Part shown: piece by piece, positions 53,266 to 62,399 of the stretch
Layout: every line of letters begins with the position of its first letter
Numbering within the stretch: the stretch's first letter is position 1
NCBI RefSeq assembly: GCF_016907055.1
Contig: NZ_JAFBBG010000001.1
Location: 1 to 64,000 of the forward strand
Source of the DNA: Paracholeplasma morum
Lineage (GTDB): Bacteria > Bacillota_I > Bacilli_A > Acholeplasmatales > UBA5453
Reading direction: 5' to 3'
Length of the DNA stretch: 64,000 nt
The notes under the pieces: model-generated
What the model was told of the DNA's origin: nothing
The model's database searches: none
What the model saw: only the letters and a program-made list of their open reading frames with translations
Translations under genes and position numbers: made by a program

Positions 53266-53294
53266 ACTAAGGCTAAATGCCTTAGTTTTTTTTA
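53266..53294 (+). terminator. terminator after the UPF0316 gene
   Basis: ACTAAGGC (53266-53273) and GCCTTAGT (53279-53286) form an 8-bp stem with a 5-nt loop, followed by a T-run. Confidence 0.85.
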
Positions 53295-53413
53295 CGTTTA
53301 TTCTGTTTTAAATAGATAGATATCCTATTTTTTGAATTATTTCCCCGCCTTAAGCACTTAGATTGAAAAGCTAGTTGTGCTGTGCTAGAATGCTCATAAA
53401 GGAGATTAAAAAA

Positions 53414-54082
53414 ATGAAATTATATCAAAAACTATTTGCAGAATTTTTAGGTACATTTGTACTTGTATTATTCGGTACAGGTGTCGCAGTGACAACAGGT
53501 CACTTAGGTGGATTAAATATTCTATTCACAGCTTTAGCATTTGGCTTATCCGTAGTTGTTATGGCAAATGCAGTAGGACACGTGTCTGGTGGGCACTTTA
53601 ACCCTGCAGTATCGCTTGCTGCATTCTTAGAAAAGCGTATTACAGGTATAGAATTCTTATACTATGTTGTTAGCCAATTGGTTGGGGCATTACTGGCTTC
53701 AACAATGGTACTAGTGATTGTTGGATCAAATTCAAACTTAGGTTCAAACCTAGTTTCAACTGCACTTCCTAATACAGGATTTGCTGAACTACTAGTTGGA
53801 CTATTGGTTGAAGTATTCTTAACATTCATCTTCATTACAGTCATTCTACAAGTTACATCCAAAGAAAAATCGTCTGTTGTTTCCGGTTTAATTATTGGGT
53901 TAACATTAACACTAATCATTATTTTCGGATTCCAATTAACCGGTTTAGGTGTTAACCCTGCAAGATCACTTGCACCAGCGATACTACAAGCTGGTAAAGC
54001 ACTCGAACAAGTTTGGATATTCATCGTTGGACCACTAATTGGTGGCTATTTAGCACATCTGGTTCAAAAAATTCTTAAGTAA
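53414..54082 (+). CDS. MIP-family aquaporin/glycerol channel
   Basis: The product has 222 residues and six membrane helices. The two half-helix motifs are present: NPA in GGHFNPAVSLA (about 63) and GLGVNPARSL (about 186). The constriction pattern is that of aquaporins rather than GlpF: the residue after the second NPAR is Ser-Leu and no Asp follows, as in AqpZ. ATG 53414 follows AAAGGAG. A bidirectional terminator follows. Confidence 0.85.
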   Translation: MKLYQKLFAEFLGTFVLVLFGTGVAVTTGHLGGLNILFTALAFGLSVVVMANAVGHVSGGHFNPAVSLAAFLEKRITGIEFLYYVVSQLVGALLASTMVLVIVGSNSNLGSNLVSTALPNTGFAELLVGLLVEVFLTFIFITVILQVTSKEKSSVVSGLIIGLTLTLIIIFGFQLTGLGVNPARSLAPAILQAGKALEQVWIFIVGPLIGGYLAHLVQKILK

Positions 54083-54089
54083 TTATATA

Positions 54090-54122
54090 GAAAAATGAGC
54101 ACTTTATCGAGTGCTCATTTTT
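54090..54122. terminator. bidirectional terminator between aquaporin and recD2
   Basis: AAAAATGAGCACT (54091-54103) and AGTGCTCATTTTT (54110-54122) form a perfect 13-bp stem with a 6-nt loop. Confidence 0.85.
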
Positions 54123-56326
54123 CATAAGAAATCATAAGGGGATAATACTTTATCCTCTTTTTTATTGGTCGATAAGAATTCATCAAGCGTTGTTTGACGT
54201 TTTTCATTGAGTACTTTAGACGCTTTTTCTATCAAAGATAAATCCCCCACCAGAGTTAAGTGTGTCTTGGTTCTAGTTATGCCAGTATAAAGAAGTTCTT
54301 TTCTAAGCATTCTCTGATAGCCTCTTACAAGTGGCATGATAACAACTTTGTATTCGCTACCTTGAGATTTATGAATGCTGATTGCATAAGCTAGATTAAT
54401 ATCATCTAGTTCCGCTCTTGAAACTGTCACAACATGATCGTCGAAATCAATGTATAAAATATCTTGATCATTAGGGTCTTTTGAAATGTCTTTGATGATA
54501 CCGATATCCCCATTCATAATGCCTTTTTCAGGATTATTGGAAAGTTGAATGACTTTATCGCCAATAACATAAGTTTTATCACCATAAGTAATCTTCTTTT
54601 TAGTTAAATCAGCATATCGTCTTTGTAAGGCAAGGTTAACGGCATCAATTCCCAATGGTCCTTTATACATTGGGATTAATACTTGAATATCTTCCTTCAA
54701 CGAATACCCCATATCAAGTGCTTCATCAATGGTTCCGATGATAATGTCTAATACACCAGACTCCCCTTTTGAAACAAATTTTATATCTTCTTTCGACTCA
54801 TAATCTAAGTCCGATACCGACTGGTTATTCACTTTTAGAGCTAAATCGATGATGCCGGAGTTTTTTGCTTGTCTATGGATTTCTTTTAACGCAATGACTG
54901 GCATGAACTTTGATGAAATTATGTCTGCAAGTATTTGACCAGGGCCAACAGATGGCAACTGATCTTCATCCCCAACTATGACAACCTGTGCACCAGATTT
55001 TATTGCCTTAAAGAGGTTTTCTGCTAGAAATATATCAATCATTGATGCCTCATCGATAATGATTAATTGATGTGGCAATTGAATGATCTCGTTATAGTAA
55101 AATACACCTTCATAGTTATACCCTAACGCTCTATGGATTGTAAGTGCCTTCATCGACATTACAGACTGCATACGTCTTGCGGCTCTTCCTGTTGGAGCTA
55201 TTAGTAAAATGGATTCACTGGCTGATTCTAATTCTAAATCAATATCATTTTTAATCGCATAGATTTCTAGCAATCCATGGATAATTGTAGTTTTACCTGT
55301 ACCAGGTCCGCCTGTAATTACAGAAATCGAACTGGATAGTGCGCTTTTAATCGCTTCTTTTTGCTTCTCTGAATACGTAATTCCTAGCTTTTGTTCTGTT
55401 AGCCAAACCAGGTTATCTGCTTCTGTTTCATCAATGGCTTCAATGTCCGTTTTTAGACGTTTAAGTTCATTGGCAAGCGAGGATTCACTGTTATAGATAG
55501 ATTCTAAATAATATTTATCCTTATCCTTAATGATTCTATCAGAATCTATCAAAGATTTAAGTGCCTCTAATAGATTATTTTCATCTATGGTTTCATCAAT
55601 CATATCCTTAGCAGCGTCAACGAGTTGATGGTCTTTAATATAGGTATCTCCTTTTTGTAAGGAAACGGTTTTAATCCCAAATAGTAATAAAGCTTCGATT
55701 CTTCGAGAATCTGTAGGGTTCATACCAAAGGTCATTGCAAGTTGGTCAGCCCGTTTAAATCCAATCCCCTCAATATCGTCAATTAGTCGATAAGGATTTT
55801 CTTTAATGACATCTAAGGCATCACTTCCATACTTAGAATAGAGCTTCATAGCCATTTTTGATGTCAAGCCAAACCCATATAACGATACTAGGGTCTGTTC
55901 AACTACTTGATTGTCATAAAGTTGTTTATAGAAACGTTCAATTTGAAGACGGTTTAACCCCATATTAAGAAGAGTTGTTTTATCATTCAAGATTTTCTTA
56001 ATGGCATCATCACCAAGCGTATCGACTATTTTCTTTGCTCTAGTAGGGCCGATTCCAGTAAATAAATCACTGGATAAATAGCTGATTAGTCCTTGTTTGT
56101 TTTGGACTTCTGCCTTATTGAAAGAAACCACTTTGTACTGGATACCATACTTAGGATGACTGGTTTCTTCACAAACAAATGTATAAGTCACTTCTTTAGA
56201 CAGTTCTGGGTAGTAACCAGTAATAATGACTTCATCCATGTTCTCAAGGACAATTTTAGCAATACTAAAACCGTTGTCTTCATTTCTGAATAAGTAATGT
56301 GTAATGTTGCCTGTAAGTGTAATCAT
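54122..56326 (-). CDS. recD2: RecD2-type ATP-dependent DNA helicase
   Basis: The product has 734 residues. An N-terminal OB-like region with a helix-hairpin-helix pair (about 90-185, FTGIGPTRAKKI and LIDDIEGIGFKRADQ) precedes the SF1 helicase. Walker A is GGPGTGKTTIIHG (about 340), Walker B IIDEASMIDI, then VGDEDQLPSVGPGQIL, VIALKEIHRQ, and the C-terminal AYAISIHKSQGSEYK with YTGITRTK. It unwinds DNA 5'-3' in repair and lacks RecBC partners, as in most Firmicutes. It ends the nad-mnmA operon. Confidence 0.9.
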   Translation of the reverse strand: MITLTGNITHYLFRNEDNGFSIAKIVLENMDEVIITGYYPELSKEVTYTFVCEETSHPKYGIQYKVVSFNKAEVQNKQGLISYLSSDLFTGIGPTRAKKIVDTLGDDAIKKILNDKTTLLNMGLNRLQIERFYKQLYDNQVVEQTLVSLYGFGLTSKMAMKLYSKYGSDALDVIKENPYRLIDDIEGIGFKRADQLAMTFGMNPTDSRRIEALLLFGIKTVSLQKGDTYIKDHQLVDAAKDMIDETIDENNLLEALKSLIDSDRIIKDKDKYYLESIYNSESSLANELKRLKTDIEAIDETEADNLVWLTEQKLGITYSEKQKEAIKSALSSSISVITGGPGTGKTTIIHGLLEIYAIKNDIDLELESASESILLIAPTGRAARRMQSVMSMKALTIHRALGYNYEGVFYYNEIIQLPHQLIIIDEASMIDIFLAENLFKAIKSGAQVVIVGDEDQLPSVGPGQILADIISSKFMPVIALKEIHRQAKNSGIIDLALKVNNQSVSDLDYESKEDIKFVSKGESGVLDIIIGTIDEALDMGYSLKEDIQVLIPMYKGPLGIDAVNLALQRRYADLTKKKITYGDKTYVIGDKVIQLSNNPEKGIMNGDIGIIKDISKDPNDQDILYIDFDDHVVTVSRAELDDINLAYAISIHKSQGSEYKVVIMPLVRGYQRMLRKELLYTGITRTKTHLTLVGDLSLIEKASKVLNEKRQTTLDEFLSTNKKEDKVLSPYDFL

Positions 56327-57489
56327 GTTCGTCTCCTTTGATAAAAGTAAAGTACGACACTAGACATCAACAATAGTATCGATAAAATCATGAACATATA
56401 ATGACCTAAATCATCGTAAAAGAATCCTGCCAAAACAGGTCCAATAATCGCACCAAGCGCAATTGAACTGGTTCTCGCACCCATCAAAATGCCTGGGGAT
56501 ACATCTTTGTATGTAGATAAATGATATGCAACAGTTGGTTCATAAACGGCTTTACCAGCTATGTATATGAGGTAGAAACTATAGGCAAATATCAAGAAGT
56601 AACTTTGATCAAATGCAAACGTCAAAAATGAGAAAATTGCTTGTACAAGTACTGAAAATACAAGGATATGTGTGTCTTTAAATCGAGAGGATAGTCTTGG
56701 AACAACTAGAAAACTAACAATTAATACAACCACACCTGTAACGAATACAATCGAACCAATATCGCTAGATTTATAGCCAATATCTGTCATGTATAAATCA
56801 ACATACTTCGAGAAATTCGTTTGAGCAATTGAAATAATTGACATCATAATAACAAGCAAAAACAGGGGTTTAGAGAGTTTTCTTAATTGAGCTAACTGTT
56901 TAAACGCACTTTGTCTTGCTGAGGCTATTTTGACAGGTTCATGCACATTAACCAGTTTAATAGAAACAATCGCTAATAGAATGTTAAATGCCCCTTGAAT
57001 ATACATCAAGACATATTCTTTTCCTACGAAGAAATCGCCAATAAAACCGCCAATATAGTAGCCTAATGTCGATCCAATAACATTAAAGGCAACTATCAAA
57101 GATATGATTTTGGATTTACTGTCTTTAAAGTCATCATTTACACTAATGTGAGCAAGCACATTAGATATGACCGCACTTGCAAAGACACCGGCTGTAAAAC
57201 GAACCAAAATAATTAAATAGATATTAACAAACAAACCAAAGAGTGCCTGACTAATTCCGTATCCCATAAGGCCGATAATTAAAACGGCTTTTCTATTTCT
57301 AGAATCGCCATAATTGCCCCAAAATGGAGCCATAATAAATTGTCCTAAATTCATACTCGCGAATATAATACCAAACAAACTCGAATCAACATTAATCGAT
57401 CTTAGATGTGCTGGCGTTACAGGATGGGCAAGATTCATGCTTAATCCAACGAGCATGGAAAACCCAAACAGTATCCAAACTTTACGCAT
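56323..57489 (-). CDS. MFS transporter
   Basis: The product has 388 residues with about 12 membrane helices. GNYGDSRNRKAVLI (about 60-72) and the loop after it hold the classic MFS signature (GxLaDrxGrk-like) in the second loop. A second similar loop occurs around 255 (LSSRFKDTHIL). The drug or sugar carried is not predictable. The start overlaps mnmA's stop by one base and the stop overlaps recD2's ATG. Confidence 0.75.
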   Translation of the reverse strand: MRKVWILFGFSMLVGLSMNLAHPVTPAHLRSINVDSSLFGIIFASMNLGQFIMAPFWGNYGDSRNRKAVLIIGLMGYGISQALFGLFVNIYLIILVRFTAGVFASAVISNVLAHISVNDDFKDSKSKIISLIVAFNVIGSTLGYYIGGFIGDFFVGKEYVLMYIQGAFNILLAIVSIKLVNVHEPVKIASARQSAFKQLAQLRKLSKPLFLLVIMMSIISIAQTNFSKYVDLYMTDIGYKSSDIGSIVFVTGVVVLIVSFLVVPRLSSRFKDTHILVFSVLVQAIFSFLTFAFDQSYFLIFAYSFYLIYIAGKAVYEPTVAYHLSTYKDVSPGILMGARTSSIALGAIIGPVLAGFFYDDLGHYMFMILSILLLMSSVVLYFYQRRRT

Positions 57490-58619
57490 TAATAATTTCT
57501 CTTTTCACTATTTCTATAGACGGTATCAATAAATCCGCCGCCCACACAAACGTCACCTTCATAGATTGCGCAAGCTTGCCCAGGGGTTACAGCTCTTACA
57601 GTTTGTGGGTATCTAACCTCTAGGGTTTTATCATCAATAAATCTTAATTCGATATCGTTATCTTCTTGACGATATCTGAACTTAGCTGTGAATTTTCTTC
57701 CTTCTAAAGAACGGTCTCCACGCCAAGTTACATCGGTTACGATACAAGCATCGCTGTATAGATAATCATGGTGAAAGCCTTGTTCAACAAACAAAACGTT
57801 GTTAACAACATCCTTACCAACCACAAACCATGGTTCTAAATCGTATTCTTTAAGCCCACCAATACCTAGACCTTTTCGTTGTCCGATTGTGTAATTCATT
57901 AATCCATCGTGCTTTTTAATAAATGTCCCATCTAAACGTCTCATGTCGCCAGATTTCTTATAGATATAATTGCTTAAAAAGGCGTTAAAATGACGTTCTC
58001 CGATAAAACATATACCTGTAGAATCTTTCTTGATTGCAGTTGCTAGATTATGTTTTTTCGCAATCTCACGAACGTCTTTCTTATCAATATCTCCTAATGG
58101 GAACAGAGCTTTTTCGATTTGACTCTCTGTTAATTGTGATAGAAAATACGTTTGATCCTTGTTTTGATCTTTGGATCTTGCAAGTACGGTATGACCATTT
58201 CTAACTTCAGTTTTGGCATAGTGTCCCATTGCTATATAGTCTGCATCTAGGCGTTTCGCATAGTCTAAAAAAGCCTTAAACTTAATTTCTGTGTTACATA
58301 ATATATCTGGATTTGGTGTTCTACCACGTTCATATTCATTTAAAAAATAGGTGAAGACTTGTTTCCAATACTCCTCAGTAAAATCCACTTTATGTAGTTT
58401 GATACCAAGTTGGTCTGCCACTTTTTTGGCATCCATATAATCCACTTCTTGAGCACATATTTCATCATTAACGGTAGGATTCCCGTAAACATCTTGATTG
58501 GCTGCGCTGTCCCAATTACGCATAAAAACCGCTTCAACATCATACCCTTGTTCGAGTAAAATGACTGCGGCTACGCTTGAATCAACACCACCACTTAATC
58601 CTAATATAACTTTCTTCAT
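57489..58619 (-). CDS. mnmA: tRNA-specific 2-thiouridylase MnmA
   Basis: The product has 376 residues. The pyrophosphatase loop SGGVDSSVAA (7-16) and the catalytic cysteine motifs ILCNTEIKFKAF and STGICFIGER (about 200) are complete. MnmA uses a persulfide sulfur donor to thiolate U34 of tRNA-Lys, Glu and Gln. Position just after nadE, with 4 bp overlap, may reflect operon shuffling more than function. The C-terminal beta domain (about 290-370, GQACAIYEGD) is typical. Confidence 0.95.
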   Translation of the reverse strand: MKKVILGLSGGVDSSVAAVILLEQGYDVEAVFMRNWDSAANQDVYGNPTVNDEICAQEVDYMDAKKVADQLGIKLHKVDFTEEYWKQVFTYFLNEYERGRTPNPDILCNTEIKFKAFLDYAKRLDADYIAMGHYAKTEVRNGHTVLARSKDQNKDQTYFLSQLTESQIEKALFPLGDIDKKDVREIAKKHNLATAIKKDSTGICFIGERHFNAFLSNYIYKKSGDMRRLDGTFIKKHDGLMNYTIGQRKGLGIGGLKEYDLEPWFVVGKDVVNNVLFVEQGFHHDYLYSDACIVTDVTWRGDRSLEGRKFTAKFRYRQEDNDIELRFIDDKTLEVRYPQTVRAVTPGQACAIYEGDVCVGGGFIDTVYRNSEKRNY

Positions 58620-60475
58620 TTAATCACAACCTTTATGTCTGAAGGCAATCTAAAATCGCCCCTTGGGGATAAGGAAATATCCAGTACTTTTGGCCCGTCA
58701 GGTAGTACTTGTCGTTTAAACTGTTGAGCGTAAAAACGGTTCATGAACGCCTTGGATTTATCAATAGCGGTCACGGAATCAAGCCCAAACACTTCTTCTA
58801 ACAAGAAAGCCATTTTAGTATGGTCATCTCCACATTTTAATAATCGATATAACAGAAAATCATTGATCATGTATTTTCCAATAATGTCTTCTGTGACCTG
58901 ATCTTTAATAAGTTCAGGTGAAACTGGTGTATCAACAATATCTAATAATATTTCTTTAAGTTCTTTATACTCATTCGCATACTCACTAACCATAAATTTG
59001 ACCAATGTCTTTGGCAATCCGGCATTAATGCCATACATACTCATTTGGTCACCACTATAAGTCATAAATCCTAAAGCGATTTCTGACAAATCACCCGTAC
59101 CTAGTACAATGCCATTTTCCTTATTTGCAAGGTTCATTAAAAGCATTGTTCTTATTCTTGCTTGGGTGTTTTCATAGGTAATATCCGTTTTGTTTTCATC
59201 TTGTTCAATCATTTTAAAATGAGTTAAGGTTTCTTCAACAATGGATTTCTCTAATTGGGTAATTCCTAATTTATCCATCAATAGAATCGCATTTTGCTTG
59301 GTTCTACTGGATGTACCTAGTCCTGGCATAGTTACCCCAATGATATTGGTCGCTGGTCTGTTTAAAAACTTCATTGTATCTGAAGCAATCAATAAAGCCA
59401 ATGTAGAATCTAAACCTCCAGAAACACCAATAATGAGCTTTTGATTGCCTAAATGCAATAATCGTTTAGCAAGTGCTTGGGTCTGAATGCGTTTAATGTC
59501 ATTGAATGCTCTTATTGGATGTTCACTTGGAACAAAAGGATAAGGATTTAGTTTTTTATGAAAGTGAAAAACTTCTGTTATAGGAAACGAAATGGATACT
59601 CTAATGATATCAAATTGTTCTCTATGTAAAGAATCTTTAAGATTGTTATCATGTCTACGTTTGAAGTTTATTTCACCGAAATCAATCTCAGTTATTAAAA
59701 CTTGTGTTTCTGGTGTATTGAAAAAAGCTTCTTCTCTCAAATCACCATTGATAGCGACCATATTATGTCCAGAAAACACCGTGTCACTTGACGATTCTAA
59801 CATTCCTGATGAAACATATAAATATACTCCTGAATTACGTCTAGAGTTTTCCACAACTACCATTCTTCTAGTCTCGTTTTTGTATAAATACTCTGTAGAG
59901 GCAGAAAGATTTAAAATCATGTTCGCACCCATAAGCGATAAGGCATTACCTGGTGAGAAGTTTGTCCACATATCTTCACAAATCTCAACACCAAAACGAA
60001 TGTCTTTATCTTTATCTTCAAACAAAATGTCTCCGAATGGTATGCGCTTATTGAAAAGCGTGACTTCCTTTAGTCTAATGTCTAAGCCTGAATTAAACCA
60101 TCTTTTTTCATAGTATTCATTGGTGTTAGGTAAGTACTTTTTAGGGATAATCCCAAGAATTTCGTTGCCTCTAATTACACAAGCAACATTGTATAGTACA
60201 CCTTCAATATCTAGAGGTAATCCAACGGCGACAATCCCATTAAAACTATTCTCTTTTAAAAATCTTTGAAGTTCTCTTTTGGTTTGGATAATCAACTCTT
60301 CTTGATAAAAAAGATCACCACAAGAATAGCCAGTAATCGATAATTCTGGAAACAAAACAAGTCCTGCTTTAATCTCTTTTAAAGCAAGAAGCATTTCATC
60401 TACATTAAATTTTGGATGTCCTACTTCTAGTTTTGGCGTCACTAAAGCAACTTTTAAAAATCCGTTTTTATACAT
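58616..60475 (-). CDS. nadE: glutamine-dependent NAD+ synthetase
   Basis: The product has 619 residues. An N-terminal nitrilase-type glutaminase domain (about 1-270) has Glu in LFPELSITGYSCGDLF, Lys in KYLPN, and Cys in GVEICEDMW. The C-terminal NAD synthetase domain (about 330-619) has the P-loop SGGLDSTLAL and GTGDLSEIALG. It converts nicotinate adenine dinucleotide, glutamine and ATP to NAD+. It follows nadD by 3 bp and overlaps mnmA by 4 bp. Confidence 0.93.
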   Translation of the reverse strand: MYKNGFLKVALVTPKLEVGHPKFNVDEMLLALKEIKAGLVLFPELSITGYSCGDLFYQEELIIQTKRELQRFLKENSFNGIVAVGLPLDIEGVLYNVACVIRGNEILGIIPKKYLPNTNEYYEKRWFNSGLDIRLKEVTLFNKRIPFGDILFEDKDKDIRFGVEICEDMWTNFSPGNALSLMGANMILNLSASTEYLYKNETRRMVVVENSRRNSGVYLYVSSGMLESSSDTVFSGHNMVAINGDLREEAFFNTPETQVLITEIDFGEINFKRRHDNNLKDSLHREQFDIIRVSISFPITEVFHFHKKLNPYPFVPSEHPIRAFNDIKRIQTQALAKRLLHLGNQKLIIGVSGGLDSTLALLIASDTMKFLNRPATNIIGVTMPGLGTSSRTKQNAILLMDKLGITQLEKSIVEETLTHFKMIEQDENKTDITYENTQARIRTMLLMNLANKENGIVLGTGDLSEIALGFMTYSGDQMSMYGINAGLPKTLVKFMVSEYANEYKELKEILLDIVDTPVSPELIKDQVTEDIIGKYMINDFLLYRLLKCGDDHTKMAFLLEEVFGLDSVTAIDKSKAFMNRFYAQQFKRQVLPDGPKVLDISLSPRGDFRLPSDIKVVIK

Positions 60476-60478
60476 AGT

Positions 60479-61036
60479 TTATACCTCATATAGATGATGT
60501 TTTTTGATATAGTTTAAGACACTTTCATCAAGTTCTTGTGTGTTTTCTTTTGGATTCTCTCTGAATCTAGATGATTTTTCTTTTAAATCTAAGTTTTCAA
60601 TACTGAACCTTTCTAAAGGCAAATTAAGGTCTTTAATCATATCTTTAATTTGATGATCACGATCAATCGCAATAAATCGATAAGTAGAGATTAAACGATC
60701 GTTTTCTATCCAAGTTCCGATGTTTTTTAGATTATCAGCGCCTAATACGAAGAAAACCTCCTCATTGTATAACTTGGAGAAGTGATCCAATGCCGATACT
60801 GTTCCAGTAAATGTCTCTGTCTGTTCAAAGTCTGAGACAACAACACTAGTTTCCTCACTAATCAGTTTTAGCATCGCTTTTCGGTGCTCATAACTAACCA
60901 AACCCGATTTAGGATACTTATTGCCTACTGGCAAGAATATAAACAGAGATGGTGAGTATTTTTTCATTAAATAATCTTTAATTGTCTTATGAGCTTTAGT
61001 TGGGGGATTAAACGATCCACCATAGATTATTATCAT
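60479..61036 (-). CDS. nadD: nicotinate-nucleotide adenylyltransferase NadD
   Basis: The product has 185 residues. IYGGSFNPPTKAHKTI (4-19) is the nucleotidyltransferase GxFxPxHxgH motif (with TKAHK in place of HxGH), and the ISTYRFIAIDRD and SSRFREN (motif S/TSTxxR) stretches follow. It transfers adenylate from ATP to nicotinate mononucleotide. It heads the operon nadD-nadE-mnmA-MFS-recD2. The divergent acyltransferase gene starts 104 bp away, so promoters lie in 61037-61140. Confidence 0.88.
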   Translation of the reverse strand: MIIIYGGSFNPPTKAHKTIKDYLMKKYSPSLFIFLPVGNKYPKSGLVSYEHRKAMLKLISEETSVVVSDFEQTETFTGTVSALDHFSKLYNEEVFFVLGADNLKNIGTWIENDRLISTYRFIAIDRDHQIKDMIKDLNLPLERFSIENLDLKEKSSRFRENPKENTQELDESVLNYIKKHHLYEV

Positions 61037-61140
61037 ATCATCACCAAAACAATTATATCATATCTATAGATATAATTATCTTAAGTAGACTTAATATTTG
61101 TGCTATAATAAAGATAAATCTAACACCCTAGAGGTAACCA

Positions 61141-61911
61141 ATGATAAATGAACCAAATCAAAAACCAGATGAAAATGAACATACGTTTAAAACGATAGAA
61201 GCAAAACCTGTTACTTTAGACGAAAATTTCGATTATTTTGGTCAAAAACTCCATAGAAAAATACTATCAAAAATCTTGGTTTTAATAATTAAGATTCTTT
61301 TTGTCTACATTTATGGGTTCTTCTTCATTGGTTTTAGAGTGAAACATAAAGAAAACTATAAAAAACATAAGAAAAAAGGTGCTGTGATTGTCTCTAATCA
61401 CGTACACCAATTTGACGCATTCTTACTAGGTTCATACTTTTGGCCAAAACGTTTATACTTCACCATGCTTAAAACCAATCTCGGACTTCCATTTGTTGGA
61501 AAGCTCTTTTATCTTGTTGGTGGTGCGCCAATTCCGGATACAAAAGATCAACTCATACGCTTCCAGGAGCAATTAAACGATAGGCTTCATCACAACTCGA
61601 TGGTGGCTGTTTTTCCTTGAGCGTCACTTAGACCATACTGTGATCACATTAGACCTTTCAAAAAAGGTGCATTTCGTTTTGCATTCAATGCGAATGTTGA
61701 TATAATACCTATGGTATTCGTTTTTAAGAAGCCAAAAGGTCTATTCAAACTCTTAAAAAAGAAACCATGTGTTCATTTGCATATTTTAGAACCCTATACA
61801 TTGGTTCAAAAAGAAACTAAATATGAAACATTATCTTATAATACAGACGTTTTATATGAAATGATGAAATCATACTTTAATGCAAACAGTGATTACCTAG
61901 GAGGCGATTAA
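61141..61911 (+). pseudogene. plsC: PlsC-type acyltransferase broken by an in-frame TGA at the FPE motif
   Basis: The frame would encode about 256 residues. HVHQFDAFLLG (about 88-98) gives the catalytic HX4D. The conserved block III FPE reads VAVFP and then TGA at 61618-61620, then ASLRPYCDHIRPFKKGAFRFAFN in the same frame, and continues in good family sequence to TAA at 61909. So the conserved Glu codon is replaced by TGA. The N-terminal 159-residue product lacks block III and IV. A +1 slip reads GAG at that spot but leaves the homologous frame. TGA is a normal stop elsewhere in the window. Sequencing error remains possible. Confidence 0.75.
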
Positions 61912-62337
61912 ATGGACTCACGCGAGAGCTATTTTAATAAATTACGTAAAAATAATTTACGCATTACCAATAGCCGAAGAGCAATGATTGATGTGTTAGA
62001 AAATAACCATCTAACATTTAAAGAAATTCAAAATGCCTTGGCTAAAAAGGGATTTACAAATATTTCTACAATCTACAACAACCTTGATTTTTTAATTGAA
62101 CAAAAAATAGTAGTTGAGTTATACATTAACGACACAAAGTATTATGACCTAGCTATTGATAATCCTATGCACAATGCAGACAGCCATGTTCACGTTGTTG
62201 TAAAAGATACCAATAAGATTACTGAGATTAACAACACTGATATATTTGATTATATCAAGCAAATTCCCGAACTGAAAGATTTACATTTAGACTACATTCG
62301 CATTACTATTGGTGCAAGAAAAAAGAAAACATACTAA
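61912..62337 (+). CDS. Fur-family transcriptional regulator
   Basis: The product has 141 residues. The winged helix (about 10-80, LRITNSRRAMIDVLENN, GFTNISTIYNNLDFL) is typical, and the C-terminal half has HVHVVV (metal-site HxH) and an acidic hinge. There are no CxxC pairs for the structural zinc, as in PerR/Fur variants that lack it. The metal sensed is not clear. The ATG overlaps the TAA of the broken plsC gene and has aggagg 9 nt upstream. A bidirectional terminator follows. Confidence 0.85.
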   Translation: MDSRESYFNKLRKNNLRITNSRRAMIDVLENNHLTFKEIQNALAKKGFTNISTIYNNLDFLIEQKIVVELYINDTKYYDLAIDNPMHNADSHVHVVVKDTNKITEINNTDIFDYIKQIPELKDLHLDYIRITIGARKKKTY

Positions 62338-62341
62338 AAAA

Positions 62342-62399
62342 CAAACCGCTATATGACTGCCCTTGACTGAATAAGGACGTTCTATAGCGGTTTTTTTTA
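62342..62399. terminator. bidirectional terminator between fur and DUF2804
   Basis: AAACCGCTATA (62343-62353) pairs with TATAGCGGTTT (62383-62393) over 11 bp, with a 29-nt loop that has an inner CCTT/AAGG stem. T-runs flank both sides. Confidence 0.8.

Noticed and set aside
61618-61620. TGA read as Trp or selenocysteine in the plsC frame
   Set aside because: TGA ends many intact genes here with ATGA overlaps, so it is a stop. The residue position is a conserved Glu, not Cys or Trp, and no convincing SECIS hairpin follows.
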